From assembly GCA_900708905.1 (NCBI GenBank), contig CAADRB010000006.1:2137927-2201926 (forward strand): a DNA stretch of 64,000 nucleotides. Direction: 5' to 3'. Shown here piece by piece: positions 21,666-35,492 of the stretch; the first letter of the stretch is position 1; every line of letters begins with the position of its first letter. This DNA comes from Hymenolepis diminuta (lineage: Eukaryota > Platyhelminthes > Cestoda > Cyclophyllidea > Hymenolepididae). Made by a program: the position numbers and the translations under genes. The notes under the pieces were generated by a model. It did not search any database. It was not told the DNA's origin and worked only from the letters and a program-made list of their open reading frames with translations.

Positions 21666-24600
21666 GGTGATAATATTGTAAAATAGCCCTAAGGATAGCG
21701 GGTTGGGTTCAAGGTTATATTATATCTCATCGCAATTATTTTGACAAATTCAATTTTAAGCATTGTTTATGTTTACAATGAGAGAATACGTTTCATTACC
21801 ATTTATTTGAGAACCATTTTCGTTACTATGCATTAAATTTCGTAAATATTAGTAATAATTTCGTAAATAATAATAATTTATTAGTAGTTCCTTTATATTC
21901 CTTTTTCAATTTGTTACGTATAGCCTTATTCGAAATCATAGTTTTGAACTATTTAGTTATACGATCACCATATATTTTTCCATTAAATATATTTTCTATG
22001 TTAGTAGATTTATGCTTTGAATTTGGGCATGCTTTATGTGAAATCTATTTTTTCGTCAAATCTACTTTTTCATTTCTCTTCGACTTTGAGTATTTTTATC
22101 CATGACACGTAAAAACATAAGTATATTTTCAAACTGCTTAAGTGATTTTTTTCCCCATTTTCGGTGTTAGTGAAATAGGTTGAATTTTAATAAATTCAAC
22201 AGTCAAATGGAATTCAAGGATCTACTATTTTGTGAGACGTCCGAACCCAGGTGTTGGCCCATAGCGATTAATTAATCAGTAGTCCGCACTCTGTCTAAAA
22301 TTCAAGGATCCTGCTTACTGGGAATTAATTATTTATTATGTTTTAAATTTCCCAGTTTTGTTATCTATTTTTAACAATCCTACTTTCCATGAATTGTTAT
22401 GAAACGTTTAATGGACTATTGAGGAAATCAAGTCCTTTCGCCAGGACTAATATGTGCTTTCAGTTTCAGATTTGCAAATTTTAAATACATCCATATACTG
22501 ATGTATCTAATTTTATAAGTCTAAATATATTATAAAAATACAAAATCAAATTCACACTCTTACAGTGTTAGTTTAGATATCCAGTTATTTTACTGCTTCT
22601 AGGACAAATTAGAAAACCACACCCCTTTAATTTAAGTATTCAAGTTTCATTGCTATCAATGACTGATTGAATAAGTTTGCTTCAAAACAATTTGATATTT
22701 AGAGAAACTTAAATTTAGGCCATACTTATTTGATCTACTCCTTCATAACTCTCGTAAAATTTCAATATGAGAAAAACTGTCAAATCGTAATTAGTGGGCG
22801 CTAACCCTGAATTACCTTTACGTAATAATTTCGAGCCTCAACGAGTGTCATTGATATATGCTTTGAATTTAAATTAATTGCCAAAATTTAACACTGCAAA
22901 TTAGTATGACAAACTTGTGTTAAAAGCATGTTATTAGTTGAAAATTACTTTCAATTGTAGCGAAAATTTACACAGATTTATCAATTTATTCTCTATCTGA
23001 ATTACTATTGCTACATAAAATACTAAAAATGAACAGTATCATACTTTACTAGTAACTTGACATTTTGATTAGGGATAACTTCTTTAGCTGAATTTCAGCC
23101 ATTTTGCTAATAAACTGCCATGGGCAGTAGATGTCTATCAACACCTGGCGGTGAGATTCGCCTACAGTATCCATAGCTGGTCTAACTGCGTGTCTGTACG
23201 TCTTTCCGCGTAGATACCCTAATAAAAGCCAATCATCACGCCACGACATTGACGCCGAGATATGACTGATGTCTAATGAAGTTTTGTTTTGTACATAAAC
23301 CTAATCTATCCATCAATAAACTGGGATGGCTTTCAAGCCATCTCGTACTGATCTAACTACATGAGTGACTTTTTCTGTTCGATTGATGTGGCTTCGGTCC
23401 ACGTAACATTATTACATAAACTATGTCCAAATGTTGACAGTTGCCTTTGCTTGAAGTATTTCCATTGAGCATAACCGTTTAATGTTGACCAGACTGGATC
23501 AAAGAGCTAAAACCGTCGAACCTGCCCAACGTGTGATTGACCGAAGTCTGAACCTAAAACAGAGAAAACTCCAATTTCTATTCATCCAAGATGTATGCGG
23601 TCGAAAAAGAATTACGCAGATGATTTGAACAGTCATCTAAAATGGCTCAAGGGCGGAAGCCGAAGACAACCGAATTCAACTCGTCGGACAAAGGAACGGA
23701 TACCTCAAAGTAGAGAGAATAAGCGGAGTAGCAGAGGCTGATGATTAATGTCCTCTCAAGTTCTACCCCTAGATTGTCTCAACGTCAATCAAAACAGTGA
23801 AGGAAAGTTTATTTAAACAGGTGAGGTGATAGGGATCAGACAAAACAAAGCTTATAGCTGCAGTGTTTAAGTCTTGTCTCAGGATAATCAATTCCACAGG
23901 TTATCTCTAAGTCGTTCATCTTCCTTATCAATATGCGGGCGCATTATCGTTCCTGATAGTGTTGAAATTAGGGTAACAACTAATGGCTGGCAGCTAAAAA
24001 CTAGTAGCAATGTTAACAGCCACAGACTAGAACACCAAGACCTAACTACACCAAAATGTATCGAACAGACCCCAATGAGGATTCAAGCGAGTAAGAGAGA
24101 GATAAGGAGCAAAGGCGATGAAAGGGCAGCGTATGAGCAGGTGTATGACAGATGTGTGCCTGCTCTTGTGTCCCAGTGGAAATACAAAGGTAGCTTACAT
24201 AAGTCACTTGGATAGGGGCACGTGTGAGGTATAAGTGCAGATATACTTTCAAATGGATCAGGACAGTTGTAGAAAAAAAGGAGAATCGATAAACTTGTCT
24301 AGGTGTGACAGATAGTAATTGAGTCATAGGGACATAAAGATATCGCTGTGACCTCGTGGACGAAAAACCGATGTATTTTCATAAAGGATGCGAATAAAAG
24401 GTAATTTTGGAAATATATAGAGGGTCATCTTCTAATATCTCAACAGTTATTTGGGACTAAAATTGTTATCAGTATGGTGACGCTTTGATATCCCAACATC
24501 AAAAACATGAAGACAGCTTGAATTCCCCTATAATGCCTTCGTATGATTAATAAAATGTCTTGGATTAACTGCATTCTGTCGTAACCTCACTCCGGTTTGA

Positions 24601-24834
24601 GTCAACTGTAGTTTAGTTATATCTAGTGGGCAGATAAATTATAGCAGCAGAAATTGATCGCATAGCAGTACTGTAGAGTAGAAACGTCATACTTTGCCGA
24701 AGTGGGCCCCAATTAAAAGAACTTAATTGTTGAAATTGGTAATAGTCCCAGGAGTTACAGATATTTTATTTTCACTAGCTCTCTTTGACATCAGCGTTTC
24801 GCATTACATCATGGTTGAAACAAAAAATCCACCC

Positions 24835-24862
<28 letters not shown>
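24835..24862. repeat. (AT)14 microsatellite
   Basis: An uninterrupted run of 14 AT units. Confidence 0.95.
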
Positions 24863-24865
<3 letters not shown>

Positions 24866-26503
24866 AAGTCTTATTGTTGTAAACGTGGACCCATTAGTCT
24901 ATTTTGATTAACTGGAATTGAAATTCAAAATCTAGTCAAAATTGAGTCAAGTAAATGTCATTGGCTTGATGAATAAATAACCCAAACGTTCACTTCAATT
25001 ATTTAAATGCATCAAAATTCTAATGGAACTCTCACATGTCACCGCTTTCAGATCGTTGATTTATAATACATCAATTCAGATGATCTTATCACACATATTG
25101 ATTTAAAACGGGTGTGAAGAATCCAAATGTATGAAACAGGCCCTTTTCTAGTATTTAATGCAACCTTCATAAAAACTGCATCAAGTTAACCAACCACAAC
25201 AAAGTTTGATAGTTGTTAAATCTTTATAGAGATTGCATTCTTGTTAAGATCAATTACCGAATTACTGTTGCTTCGACGTAATGTATCACCCTTTTTACTC
25301 GTTCCCTCCATTTGATTTAAAATTATATGTTTAAAAGACAGCTGCTCAAATTAATTTCAAATGAATAAGATGTAACTGTAGTGGGCACTTTGAAATCGGT
25401 ATAATTAAGGATATTTCACGAATGAACAGATCCACAATTTTCAGGCCTAAAGAATAATTTGAGGCTTTAGAGGTTTTCTCAATCCATTTCTGGTATGTTC
25501 TGGTTGTAAAAACATGCACTACAGCTATAAGCACTCAATTAGAATTGGTAAAACTCGACATGAGTACGCTAAATAGGTAAAATAGTTTGGATACATTCCT
25601 GATATACCACCCCGATAACCAAGTTTTTACGATGTCCTTTAGTAAGGATCTAAGCTCATGCTTATATCCGAGTATGCTGTGATCGGGATGAGAACTTTTA
25701 ACAGATAATGTTAACGGCTGTTGGCCAATATCTTTGTTAGTTAATCGAGTAGAGCGATTAATTTGAACTCTAAATTCCGTAATTAGATAACTATGGCAAA
25801 CAATTGTGAATAAGCCAGCTAATATGAATTCGAATCGAATATTTCTGGTACCCTGAACAAAATTCTATAAAAAATTCATTTATCAGATATTGGGATTTCC
25901 ATTACTATTTTAACATGCTCATGTCTGGTAATGAAGTTCTATCACTTCAACATTACCAGCTAATCAGCAGCCAATAAATTTCACATATCTAAAGCTATAT
26001 AACGAAGCCGCTGTTCGATTTACTGGATTTGAACAATTGCAGTATGCTTCGGTGAACATCAAGCAACATCGTGGAGGCAAAAGGCGTTGAATTAATGGTT
26101 ACGCAACGTCAATTCATCAACTAAAATAAAACCTCCGGTAAACCATGTCGTACAACTGAAACAAATAATGCTATCATATGGCCTAACAATATAGTACAAA
26201 TATTCAAGTAATCACAAATCGTGTCTACGACGTTGAAAAAACTCGAATCAATAGTAGAAAGACTATAAAAAGAGATGGTTAACTCAATAGGTAGTGGATT
26301 TACTAAGACTCTAAAAGCCAGTTAATTTAGATCCTACAGTTAATTGAATGAACCCACAAGATGTATATTTTTCACAAATGATGAAGCAATACGAATGCCA
26401 AGATATGTAAGAAGTGACGTGGGAAAGAGAGCTGTTACGGTTGAGAAGATACGAGAGTACGGGGAAGTGACGACAAACAGTATTAATATTGTCAAAAATT
26501 CAA

Positions 26504-26521
26504 ACACACACACACACACAC
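26504..26521. repeat. (AC)n microsatellite
   Basis: A short run of nine AC units, about 100 nt beyond the ITFG1 stop codon. Confidence 0.9.
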
Positions 26522-26623
26522 TTCATAATGAAAGACTCATAATAGCACAAATAAGGTTATAATAGTGATAATAATGGGCACAGTTGCTTCTTAAATCTCA
26601 TCGCTAGTTTTTTTCCCTTCCCC

Positions 26624-29600
26624 TTACATTGCATCAAAGTGAAACCGTTGGGATTCTTGCATCCTCTCCTTCTGATCAGCACGAATTTCAAGGTACTGAA
26701 GTACACCAATCACAATGAGAAGAATGACGCAAGTAGCTAGTAGGGTGATTGCGATTATGATGACCTTCATATCGTAGAGGGGCTGTAAGAATGACTTCGC
26801 CTGCCAACTATAATGATCAAGCGGGAAAGAGGCATTTATTGATATTTATATAAGATAAAAGGCAATAGAAACAAGAAATGGAGATGACTTACGTGTCTGG
26901 AATATTGTATTCATATGGAATGACAACCACTTGGGCATTTGGAACAATGAAGGTGAGTTTATGAGATCGCGTTTGCTGTAGAGGAAAAGAAAAGACATTA
27001 GCTTTTGAATGACTGACAAATGAAAAACCTGGTTGTGGAAGTATTTGGGAGTGTGGACAACCATGGAAAGCCAAAAGATAACTAAATAACTATGACGAGA
27101 CTTAGTGATTTGCAATTCTGATTCCCCATTCTAATCACCTCGTGAACTATAGTCTTCATATCCGAATACAAAAGACCATTTCGAGCCATAAGACTATTAA
27201 GGAAAAACAATAATTTAGGATTCTAATAGAAACGTTGGCCGCTACTATAATAAACTACAGCTACAATAGACTCAGGGCTAATGAAAACTTTAGAGAGAAT
27301 GTAAAAATAATTTACCTCCAAGCCACTTATTATTTTGATAAATAAGTCTTTTCAGAAAAATTGGTGTTTGAAGGAAAACTCACCCACTGTTCCACGACAG
27401 TTTAGTCCAGGCTAAATGTTAAGATCTTCTGCGCTCCCAGGCATGTTGATAAGCCAGCATGAACGCACTTATCTGCACGCAGTCTGACGTGAGCGCAGAG
27501 CGTAGATAAAATACGGGAAAGCAACGGTCATTGGGTAGAATATGAGATATACTCAACTTCATGTTCTTTGTTGGGAAAAAGGACTGTGGTCATAAAGCGA
27601 GATGGTCGCTTCCTTTTACTCTTAGTACTCTTTATACTTCCTGATCCCTATTTCTAACTTACATACATATGTCCTTTCACATTAACTTGCATTAACTAAA
27701 TGATGTTTCTTAATAAATCCTATTCAGACCACACTTCCTACAATGTCACGAAAAGTTTGTGCTCACACTGACATGAATGGTGAACCACTAGGGGAATGAG
27801 AATTACTCATAGACTCTGTGGCTTATCAAGGATAAGGGCTAGCAAAGCAATCCAAACTCCTACTACAAATACGATAAAAAGGAAACATAGAACGTGACAA
27901 TGAATACTTGTTAGGACAGGACCAAAACATTTCGCCTTCAGCTAGTAAGCCAAATAAGTGTGCAGACAGAAGGGCAATTTATAGCAGATAGGAAATAAAG
28001 GAATACTAAGCCAAGTTGTGGAAGACTTAAAGTTCGGAAAATTGATAAACAACACCGGGGATTGCTAATAATAGGCATCTCTCGTGATTAATACAGAACG
28101 TATGTAGCATTCATTACCATTGTTGTGAATATATTTCATACTCAGATCAACCAGAAATCTGCGTTAATACTAATGTTGAATACAAATTAGTGGACGCATA
28201 CAAGAAAAGTATACACAAGCATTTCTCCCAAGATCAATACTAAACGGAAAGGTCCTTATAAATCAAGACAAATTCACAGCTGACCCCAGCAGGAGCAGGC
28301 ACTGAAACCGGAACATTTTCAATGTAGGTGGCGAAGTCGCCAAAGCCGAAAGTGACGAAGGGAAGTTGGAGAGCACCGCAGCAAGAGGTGGAGACAAAGG
28401 AACCACTGGAACCAATACGACCTCCTTCAGCACCCTGGGTCTCATAGGAAGCGCGATATCCATAACCTGGCAGTCCGTAGGGCAAAACACCGCTTGGACA
28501 TTGACCCGGACTTCCGCAGAGACCGGTTGTCAGCATAACCTGAATGGAAAGGATGTTACATGAGTATAAAACAACACCTATTATAAAAAAAATAATAACT
28601 GTAACAACAATTAATGCTTCCCGCTATTCATTGGACTGTCTTTTAAGCTTCATTTTATTCCCTGTAAGGTGATTGTGCAGAGGTTGAGTTGTTTTTCTAT
28701 AAATTTAGATGTTAAAACTTCGATACCCACTTGTGCACACCCAGTGAGACAAATGGTCAATTACACTAGCTAAAAAAAGTGGTAGAATGCGAGTTTCTCA
28801 CAGGGAGGCTCAATCATGCTACTCCTAAGATGAATGTTGGAAAAGTCATTCTTTTACAGTTCGCCTTGAGTGGTCATAGCTAAGTTAAAAAAATTAGCCT
28901 GGTTTCAAATAGCAAATATTACAGAAACGCTCTACCGAAATGAAGGTGAGAGCGATACAGCCACCTATTCTTTAAATTCAGGCAATTTCAGATGCCAGCT
29001 TTCTTCTAGTACCAGAATTAGCACTGCATCTGGAAATAGGTGATCATGAGGCTACAAGAGAGTCCGAATCTCCCCACATGGAAACCAGCGTCACGGAAAG
29101 AAAATATCTTGAAAACCGTTTACCAATATAGATTAACTTCTCACATATCCTGAAGATGTTAAGGACAAACTCAATCTCTAGAGATGTTCTTACTTTATAT
29201 CTTCCTCCCCATCTGGTAACTAATATCTAAAGCTATACATCATAATTGTAATACGAACACTAACTGATCATTTTTAATCACATAGACTTAACAATTTGAG
29301 TGGTTGCACAATCGATATGACCCAATGGGTACGTTGTACCAATTCAAGAATGCCCACTATATCCTTAATTTTTTAAGCAAATCTTAAAGAAACATGATCT
29401 TACAATAATCATATGAATCATCAACCACATCCATCTTAGATTTCTCAATACAACCTGTACAGTACTGTCACAACTCTAAACACCCCGTCTTGTCACTTTG
29501 AGGATTGCGATAATTAAGAATGATAATTTAACCAGATCCTCTAGACGCTAGAGGGTAAGCTAACTTTTCTTTTCTATGAGTCAACGACAAAACGGTGAAA

Positions 29601-32600
29601 ATGAAGAGTTAACAATATATTTACGCATGGCACTGCCATGAAGGCAATTAAAATTAACCAAACAACCCAATGAAAATCTTCTTCAACACCTATTCTATTC
29701 AAGTCATGCAAAACTTCTCTAAGAACAGCTAGCTGGATCTTATTAAGTCCTTCACACATGACGTTAATAAATGCTACATCGACTCAGTTGAGTTTCGTAA
29801 GACATAGAATAGTCCACAAGCACCTATCAAAGGATTTATCAGCAAACTACCACTAAAACATATTTCAAGCTAACAATACCAATAAAAATTCTTCAAATTA
29901 GAATACTTGCAGCGGTATTACATCAGCTGTCCCTGCTGCTGATTGGAATGTCGACAGTTAGCAGTAGCTTGCCGTACTGAAATCCTAAGACCCATCTTAG
30001 GGTCGTCTAGCTATCAGCTTAATTATTAGAAGTCAAGTTAGAAAACACGAGAAATTAGGTACGCCTTAGGTTGTTATTTGGCACGATTTAAAGGAACAAT
30101 GACTATTTGAGCAATACCTATGGCATACATTGAGTTCTGTCTATTAGAAAAGACGACGCTACATTGATAGGCGGGAACTCTTGAAAACAATTAATGTACA
30201 TAGACAGTCCAACGAAGAACATCGAACTAAACGATAAAAGTGCAAACCTTTATCATAAAATCGACAGCGGTGATGGTTCTTAACGAAGAAGTAATGGCAA
30301 AAATATTCGAGCACGTCATTATATATAATGTGATCTTACTTACACATTTAAAAGCTGGGACAGTTATAAGCTTTAATAAAAGAAATTAACTGAACGCTAT
30401 CTATTTAAGAATGAACAAACATATAACGATCATCGGTGATCTACACTTAAAAATAACCGGCAACATAAACAAAGCTCAACACATTTAAAACGGAAACTAA
30501 CTGCTATAATAAGAGAATTGGCCAGACTCACTTTAAGGAAGTACGCCTCTTTGGTCATTTTCTGCATGTAGAGAGAAGTGACCAACTTTGGATTTTGGGT
30601 GCCTTCATAGGTCATAAATAGGTCCAAAATACCCTAGAAAGAAAACAGAAAACCATGAAATCACTCAAGTCGCAATTATTGAGTAACATTAAGAGTCCAC
30701 TCAGCTTACATCTTCATTGTAATCAAAGAAGGCGATTTGTTTCAAGTTCAGTTTATCATCAGTTTCAACTCCGGGCAATAAGTAGGCCTGAAATTCGACC
30801 TTACCGCCATTTGAATGAGCCGTGTTTCGCAAAATGGCGGGCAGAACAATTTCAGTAGAACCTTGAGAGTATTTTAGTCCCACTGCCAAGTCTGGATAAC
30901 CGTCCAAGTCAGCATCACCCAAAGATGGGCCCACAAACACAGATGTTGAAAATCCTGGCGATGTGACAGATGCCAAAGACCACGATCCTTCCTCAAAACC
31001 TACAGGAGTTAGCTTTACTGTAACTTCCCACCAGTCCTAGAAATAGAAAGCATAATGTGAAAATAGAAGTACGGTAGGTAGGAGTAATTGCAATTGTTGT
31101 GGCACAAGATTAAAGTTTCCCACTGCTTCTAGAATGCCCCTAGTATTAAGAAACTAAAATTGAATCCTAAGATGTTTAAAACACATCGCCTCAGACCGCT
31201 AAATTGCTAGCGCCATTGTACCCGTTGTGAAAAGACTGAAACATACTTGAATATGTGCATTCAAGTTAAGAAAAAGGCTGTGTTTTGGGAGTCTGTTTTG
31301 CATAGTTTTAAAAGACAACACATAAATAAAGTGAGGTTTCTTGGAAATATTCTGTGTCCTCGAAATTTTGATCAATTTGAGATTGTAGCAAATATGATGA
31401 ATGCCCCTTCATAGTAAACTGTGGTGTTGCCATTAAAGCCACCGAATGTTCAAGGCCAATTACATCTAAGCAGACCTGTATCCACGTGTCCAATGTCTAT
31501 CCATCCAGTAAAATCTATGTAAATGAAACTCCAATGTGAATTCTGTATGAATTCCAAAGCCATTCTCTAAACAAACAATTTATAAATCTCTCCAACTTCT
31601 GATCTTCTCCTCTTAGGAAAGTTGGATTTTCAGGATTGTAATTTAGACCTACAACTATCTAAAGTCGGAACTTAGTCATGAGAGTGAGACAGTCAACCAC
31701 AGTCCCATTTTATGAATCCTTAAAGTTCTAGACATAAACTTTATTTACCATCAAACTATCTAGATGTGGGAATAGAATAATATGAAGGCAAACCAGTAAC
31801 CAAAGCTATTTTCTATTAGTGGCTTTTAAATCAAGTTCAAGACTCTCACATACCACAAGTCCAGACCAACAAATGTTTGAAATCAAGAAAATTCTTTAGT
31901 CTTTAGGTCTGAAATCTTCCAATTTCACGCTTTTCTGTAAATGCAACATTGACAGCTACACATTTCCCCCAGGCCAATTCGAACTTTAAAAGACCTTTTG
32001 TTATTCAAATGAACTTAATAACAACAAAACACAATCCAGTTGAATAAATATGCATTTCCAGCAAAGGAAAAAAACGCCTTAAAATATCAGTGAATAGGGA
32101 AGTCCCATTCCTTTGCCTCCCCATTAGAAAGGTGTCAATCTGAACGGCTGATAAATCACCAAAGGGCATCGAGCCAGTGAACTCAGGTTGCTACGCTATT
32201 CGTACAAAAAATAGCGATTAAAAGAAATTGCTTACAGTATTAGAACCCAAAGGACTAATCCAAATTTTAGGCTTGCTGCAATCTTCGTCCGGACATGTTA
32301 ATAGTAAGAGTTGAATTTGACTTGACATGTCTGTGAGACAAAAGACGTGAATGCATTTAGAATGTGTGCTGAATAAGTTCATATTACAAGTGTAAAGAAT
32401 ACTTACTGAAATCTCCAAAGACGAATTTTCCGATTTTATCTGGATATACATTAGGTGGGAGTTGGATAGTTTTGGATTTAGGAGATGTAAGATTATCATT
32501 AGCGCCGGCAAGATCACTAAACACTTCGATGCCATTATCAGTTAAGAGAACAAGAGCTGGAAAAATGAAGAAAACCTAGTCACATGAGATGCGCATTTAT

Positions 32601-35359
32601 ACTAAAGAGGAAAGAAGTTATCACACATACAAGGATTCATGGAGGTACCCAGAGAAGCAAACCCAGAATTACCAAGGTTGGATAACTGAGCGGTAGAATT
32701 GGTAAAATGTTGTCGATTAAGAGGATCACGACTACTAAAACGATAGACAGAAAGAAATTGTTAATAGTCATTTTATTGGCAGTAGAACTTCGAATAAGCA
32801 ATCGCTCAAATGCCACAGTGGAAGTTTTAATTACAAACTGCCTATAGTTGCCATTGTATTAGCAGCACGCATTAAAATCAATAACCATTCACCTCTCTAA
32901 ACTCGTTTTACTCTTGGCATTATGTGAAAGGCACATTTACCCTAATGTCACCATAACAGTAATGTCATCAACAGTTGGGGACACACGGATCGATTACTAT
33001 GACGATGTCTGTAATCCAATTGGTGAAGACCGGACTTGAGCACTAGTGCACTCACTTTCAGTAAACAGACGTACCCTCATAGTAAAATCATATTTGTCTT
33101 TCTAATTCAATACTCTCAAGAGTAATAAAAAGTTGGATATTTTCAAAACATACAACAATCTCAAACCTTCCGACATAATTAAACAAAGTGAAAATAATTA
33201 AAGAAAGCATTTTCATCACTTATCTTAAGAGGTTAGGTATTCTGAAGTCAACCTAACGAGGAACTCAAACTGTACCGACCGTCTCATTAACAAGCCTTAA
33301 GTAGTGCGCTTAGTCATTCCAATTATCAGATACATAGAGATGTGAATCGAACCCATAGTCTCTGACTTTGCAGAACTGTACGGTTGCCACACGATATTAA
33401 CTGGTCGGTTAACAAGGTGACATACGCTATACATTCAATTTAGGATTCGATCAAAAACCTTAATAATAATTTTACTCATAGATTAATGCAATAAAATGAT
33501 GATGACTGAAGGAGCTCAAGAAAAGTGACATCTAATTAGATCGGACTGGATAACGGTCATAATTTACACCCAAACTGTCCAAAACTAATGTCAACGAGAA
33601 CCTACCTTCCGAGGTAAATGACACGCTCTCCTGATGAATTCTCACCGTAGATATCGGCTATCATATCAGCATTGGCATCACATATTATCGGTTGAGTTTT
33701 GAAAGATCCTACAGCAGTTATTTCTGAAGAAGAAAAATACTGATTTTGTAGATCGGTTTATTCGAATAAAGCAAATAGGAATATCAATTTTTCATTTATA
33801 AAGAAGAATATGATAAGTGAATCATTGAGCAAGATCTTGACCTGCTACTTTGCTTGGATTAAAGTTGAAAACATGCAATCGTCATTTCATTTAACAATTA
33901 ATTTTCATTCCATTAAAATGTCCGAAGCAGGATTTGAAAAAAAAACTTCCCCAGCTCCAAATGTTTTATAATAAAAACTTACAAAGGTTCAATTAGTTAA
34001 GATTTAAATAATCGCTAATCACATCTACCCAACCTTAGGAGCAAGAAGATACACAAAATCATAATAACAAGATCAACCGATCAACTCGAACATAAACACA
34101 CACATAAACCCAGGAGTCAAATGAGGAAGAATGAACATTACACTGTAAAACATTCTTCTAATAATAATGCTTCCAGAATTTAAATGGAGCATGACTTATG
34201 ATGATTCGATTTTATTACCTCCTTTTTCGATTCCCCCCACCCGCCTCTTCAGTTTCGTACCCCATTGGATCGGTTTACTGTTAGCCTTATTCAGATGATT
34301 TGCCATGATTAAGAGTTGTAAGACTTATCTCATTGCCATGGGCAACAATAATGAAAACATAATTTGGTAAGCCCTGCTGAATTAAAATCCCTTAGCTGAT
34401 ATTAACTAGCACCTCTTAGTTCTTAAAGTAGAAAATTTTCTCGAGATAACGTAACCACCCACTCAACTTTTTCAATAAGCTCTGAACATGGAGAATTTTA
34501 ATTCTCCATGAAAAAATTAACTTTGAAGCACTGGAACATGATGTTATGAGGTAATATCAATCGAGCAAAGTGTGGAAAATCAGAAAAATACAGAATTCAA
34601 AATTGACACCACAACTGTATTACCCTCTTGATATACTTGGTATTTTACCAATCTATTATCCTCTCATCTATAAATGCTTCCCATTATAAATTATAAAGCA
34701 AAATCTCCGTACGTAATGAATCTAAGAGAACATAATCCTGACATGAGGTTTAGAGCAGATTTAAGGCGGTAGTTTTTAGTCAACCTTAGCAACATTTTGA
34801 AACACGAGCAAAATACTATAAGCATTCGATGATTAAGAGAAAAACTCGAAGTGATTTTGCGGGAGAACTTTTAGCATATCACGCCTTTGTAAGGGCAGTG
34901 CCATAGTGTTTAAGCCCCTAATACTATCGTTATAAAAAAATGAATAAATAACTTACCATTGGTGCCACTGAGCCTAACTTTGACGTGAAATTCAGAACCA
35001 GAATAATAAACCAAGAGATAATCCTCTTCAGAATCTGCATTAAAATCAGCCACTGCGATACTTTGCAATTCTGCAGCATTCTGCACTGGGAAAAGTTCCA
35101 CCTGATTGAATTGCCCATTACTATCCTTAGCTGTGGGTGCCATCAGAGCATAGAGTTTAGAATCACTAGGACTGAACACTACAGCATCAGTCCGTCTATC
35201 TGAATTCACATCCGTAAAGGCGCCCAAATCAACTCCAGCCCATGTGGCAACCTTCATAAAAGAAGAATCCGCAGGTCCATTTGTAGGCACTGGGATAGAA
35301 TCCTGTGTACCATATACCAGAACAGAGAATGTCCAAATTAACCATAGATGGGTTAACAT
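26624..35359 (-). CDS. ITFG1: ITFG1 / T-cell immunomodulatory protein (FG-GAP repeat membrane protein)
   Basis: Ten exons: 35359-34957, 33723-33606, 32731-32631, 32556-32407, 32330-32236, 31036-30710, 30633-30532, 28539-28285, 26975-26893 and 26807-26624. All phases agree and give 605 residues (human 612). Known family: type I membrane protein with a large extracellular FG-GAP/beta-propeller-like region. Seen here: signal peptide (MLTHLWLIWTFSVLVYG), repeated DxNxDxxxD loops (DVNSDRRTDAV, DFNADSEEDYL, DANADMIADIYG, DADLDGYPDLAV and DYNEDGILDLF), a cysteine pair block TCPDEDCSKP, SGLC-type TTGLCGSPGQCPSG, IVPNAQVVVIPYEYNIP, one membrane helix (VIIIAITLLATCVILLIVIG) and the family-typical C-terminal end RFHFDAM. 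The donor at 28284 (gtcagc) was chosen because it gives the human spacing of 31 residues. Reading on to 28246 would add 13 residues. Exon 3 has a NAGNAG acceptor. Its ATG follows an acceptor by 5 nt, downstream of TBC1D20. Confidence 0.95.
28679..28830 (+). repeat. Diverged tRNA-derived SINE-like copy
   Basis: Shares with the copy at 49490-49680 a 30-nt stretch (24 of 30 identical by eye, around TGTGCACACC.AGTGAG), then CTAGCT, then an AGAAT.CGAGT...CAGGGAG stretch in the same order and spacing. Lies in ITFG1 intron 7, antisense to the gene. Confidence 0.6.
33335..33425 (-). repeat. tRNA-like (SINE head) fragment
   Basis: On the minus strand there is a good RNA polymerase III B-box (tgggttcgattcaca), about 40 nt after a weaker A-box-like part. 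GTCAGAG is shared with the head of the copy at 49490. It lies in ITFG1 intron 2 and does not fold as an intact tRNA by eye. Confidence 0.45.
34487..34510. repeat. Perfect 11-bp palindrome arms
   Basis: CATGGAGAATT and AATTCTCCATG are exact inverted copies separated by TT. Lies in ITFG1 intron 1. Confidence 0.85.
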
Positions 35360-35492
35360 GATATCTAAAAAGCAGAGGAGCCAAGAGCGTTTATTGAGGC
35401 TTTGAAGAAGCCTTGTTACAAAAAAAACAAGAGTAGACTAAGTAAATGCTTTTATTCGTAATATGAAAGAAAACAAATATAAAGGGAAAGGC
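35360..35492 (-). promoter_or_regulatory. Intercistronic region of the TBC1D20-ITFG1 pair
   Basis: Only 133 nt separate the TBC1D20 stop (35493) from the ITFG1 ATG (35359). In transcript order it holds AATAAA (35456-35451), a T-run, a second AATAAA (35395-35390), a pyrimidine-rich tract and an acceptor (ctgctttttag|atatc|ATG) 5 nt before the ATG. This is the layout of a flatworm operon resolved by spliced-leader trans-splicing: 3' end formation, then an acceptor with no partner donor of its own. Confidence 0.7.

Larger units (their letters stand above)
21666..26623. other. 5-kb region with no recognised gene
   Basis: It separates DPH5 from the 3' end of ITFG1. It contains an (AT)n and a (CA)n run. 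Short open frames (for example 23874-24215 plus and 23049-23249 minus) have no family features. A tRNA-like B-box (ggttcg, minus strand near 22240) hints at a decayed repeat. Confidence 0.5.

Noticed and set aside
23874..24215. 113-codon plus frame
   Set aside because: It has no recognisable motif, no flanking splice signals and poor composition for a gene. It probably arose by chance.
28240..28284. Longer form of ITFG1 exon 8 ending at KDLS
   Set aside because: It uses a weak donor (gtttag) and adds 13 residues not present in the human protein. The donor at 28284 gives the expected spacing.
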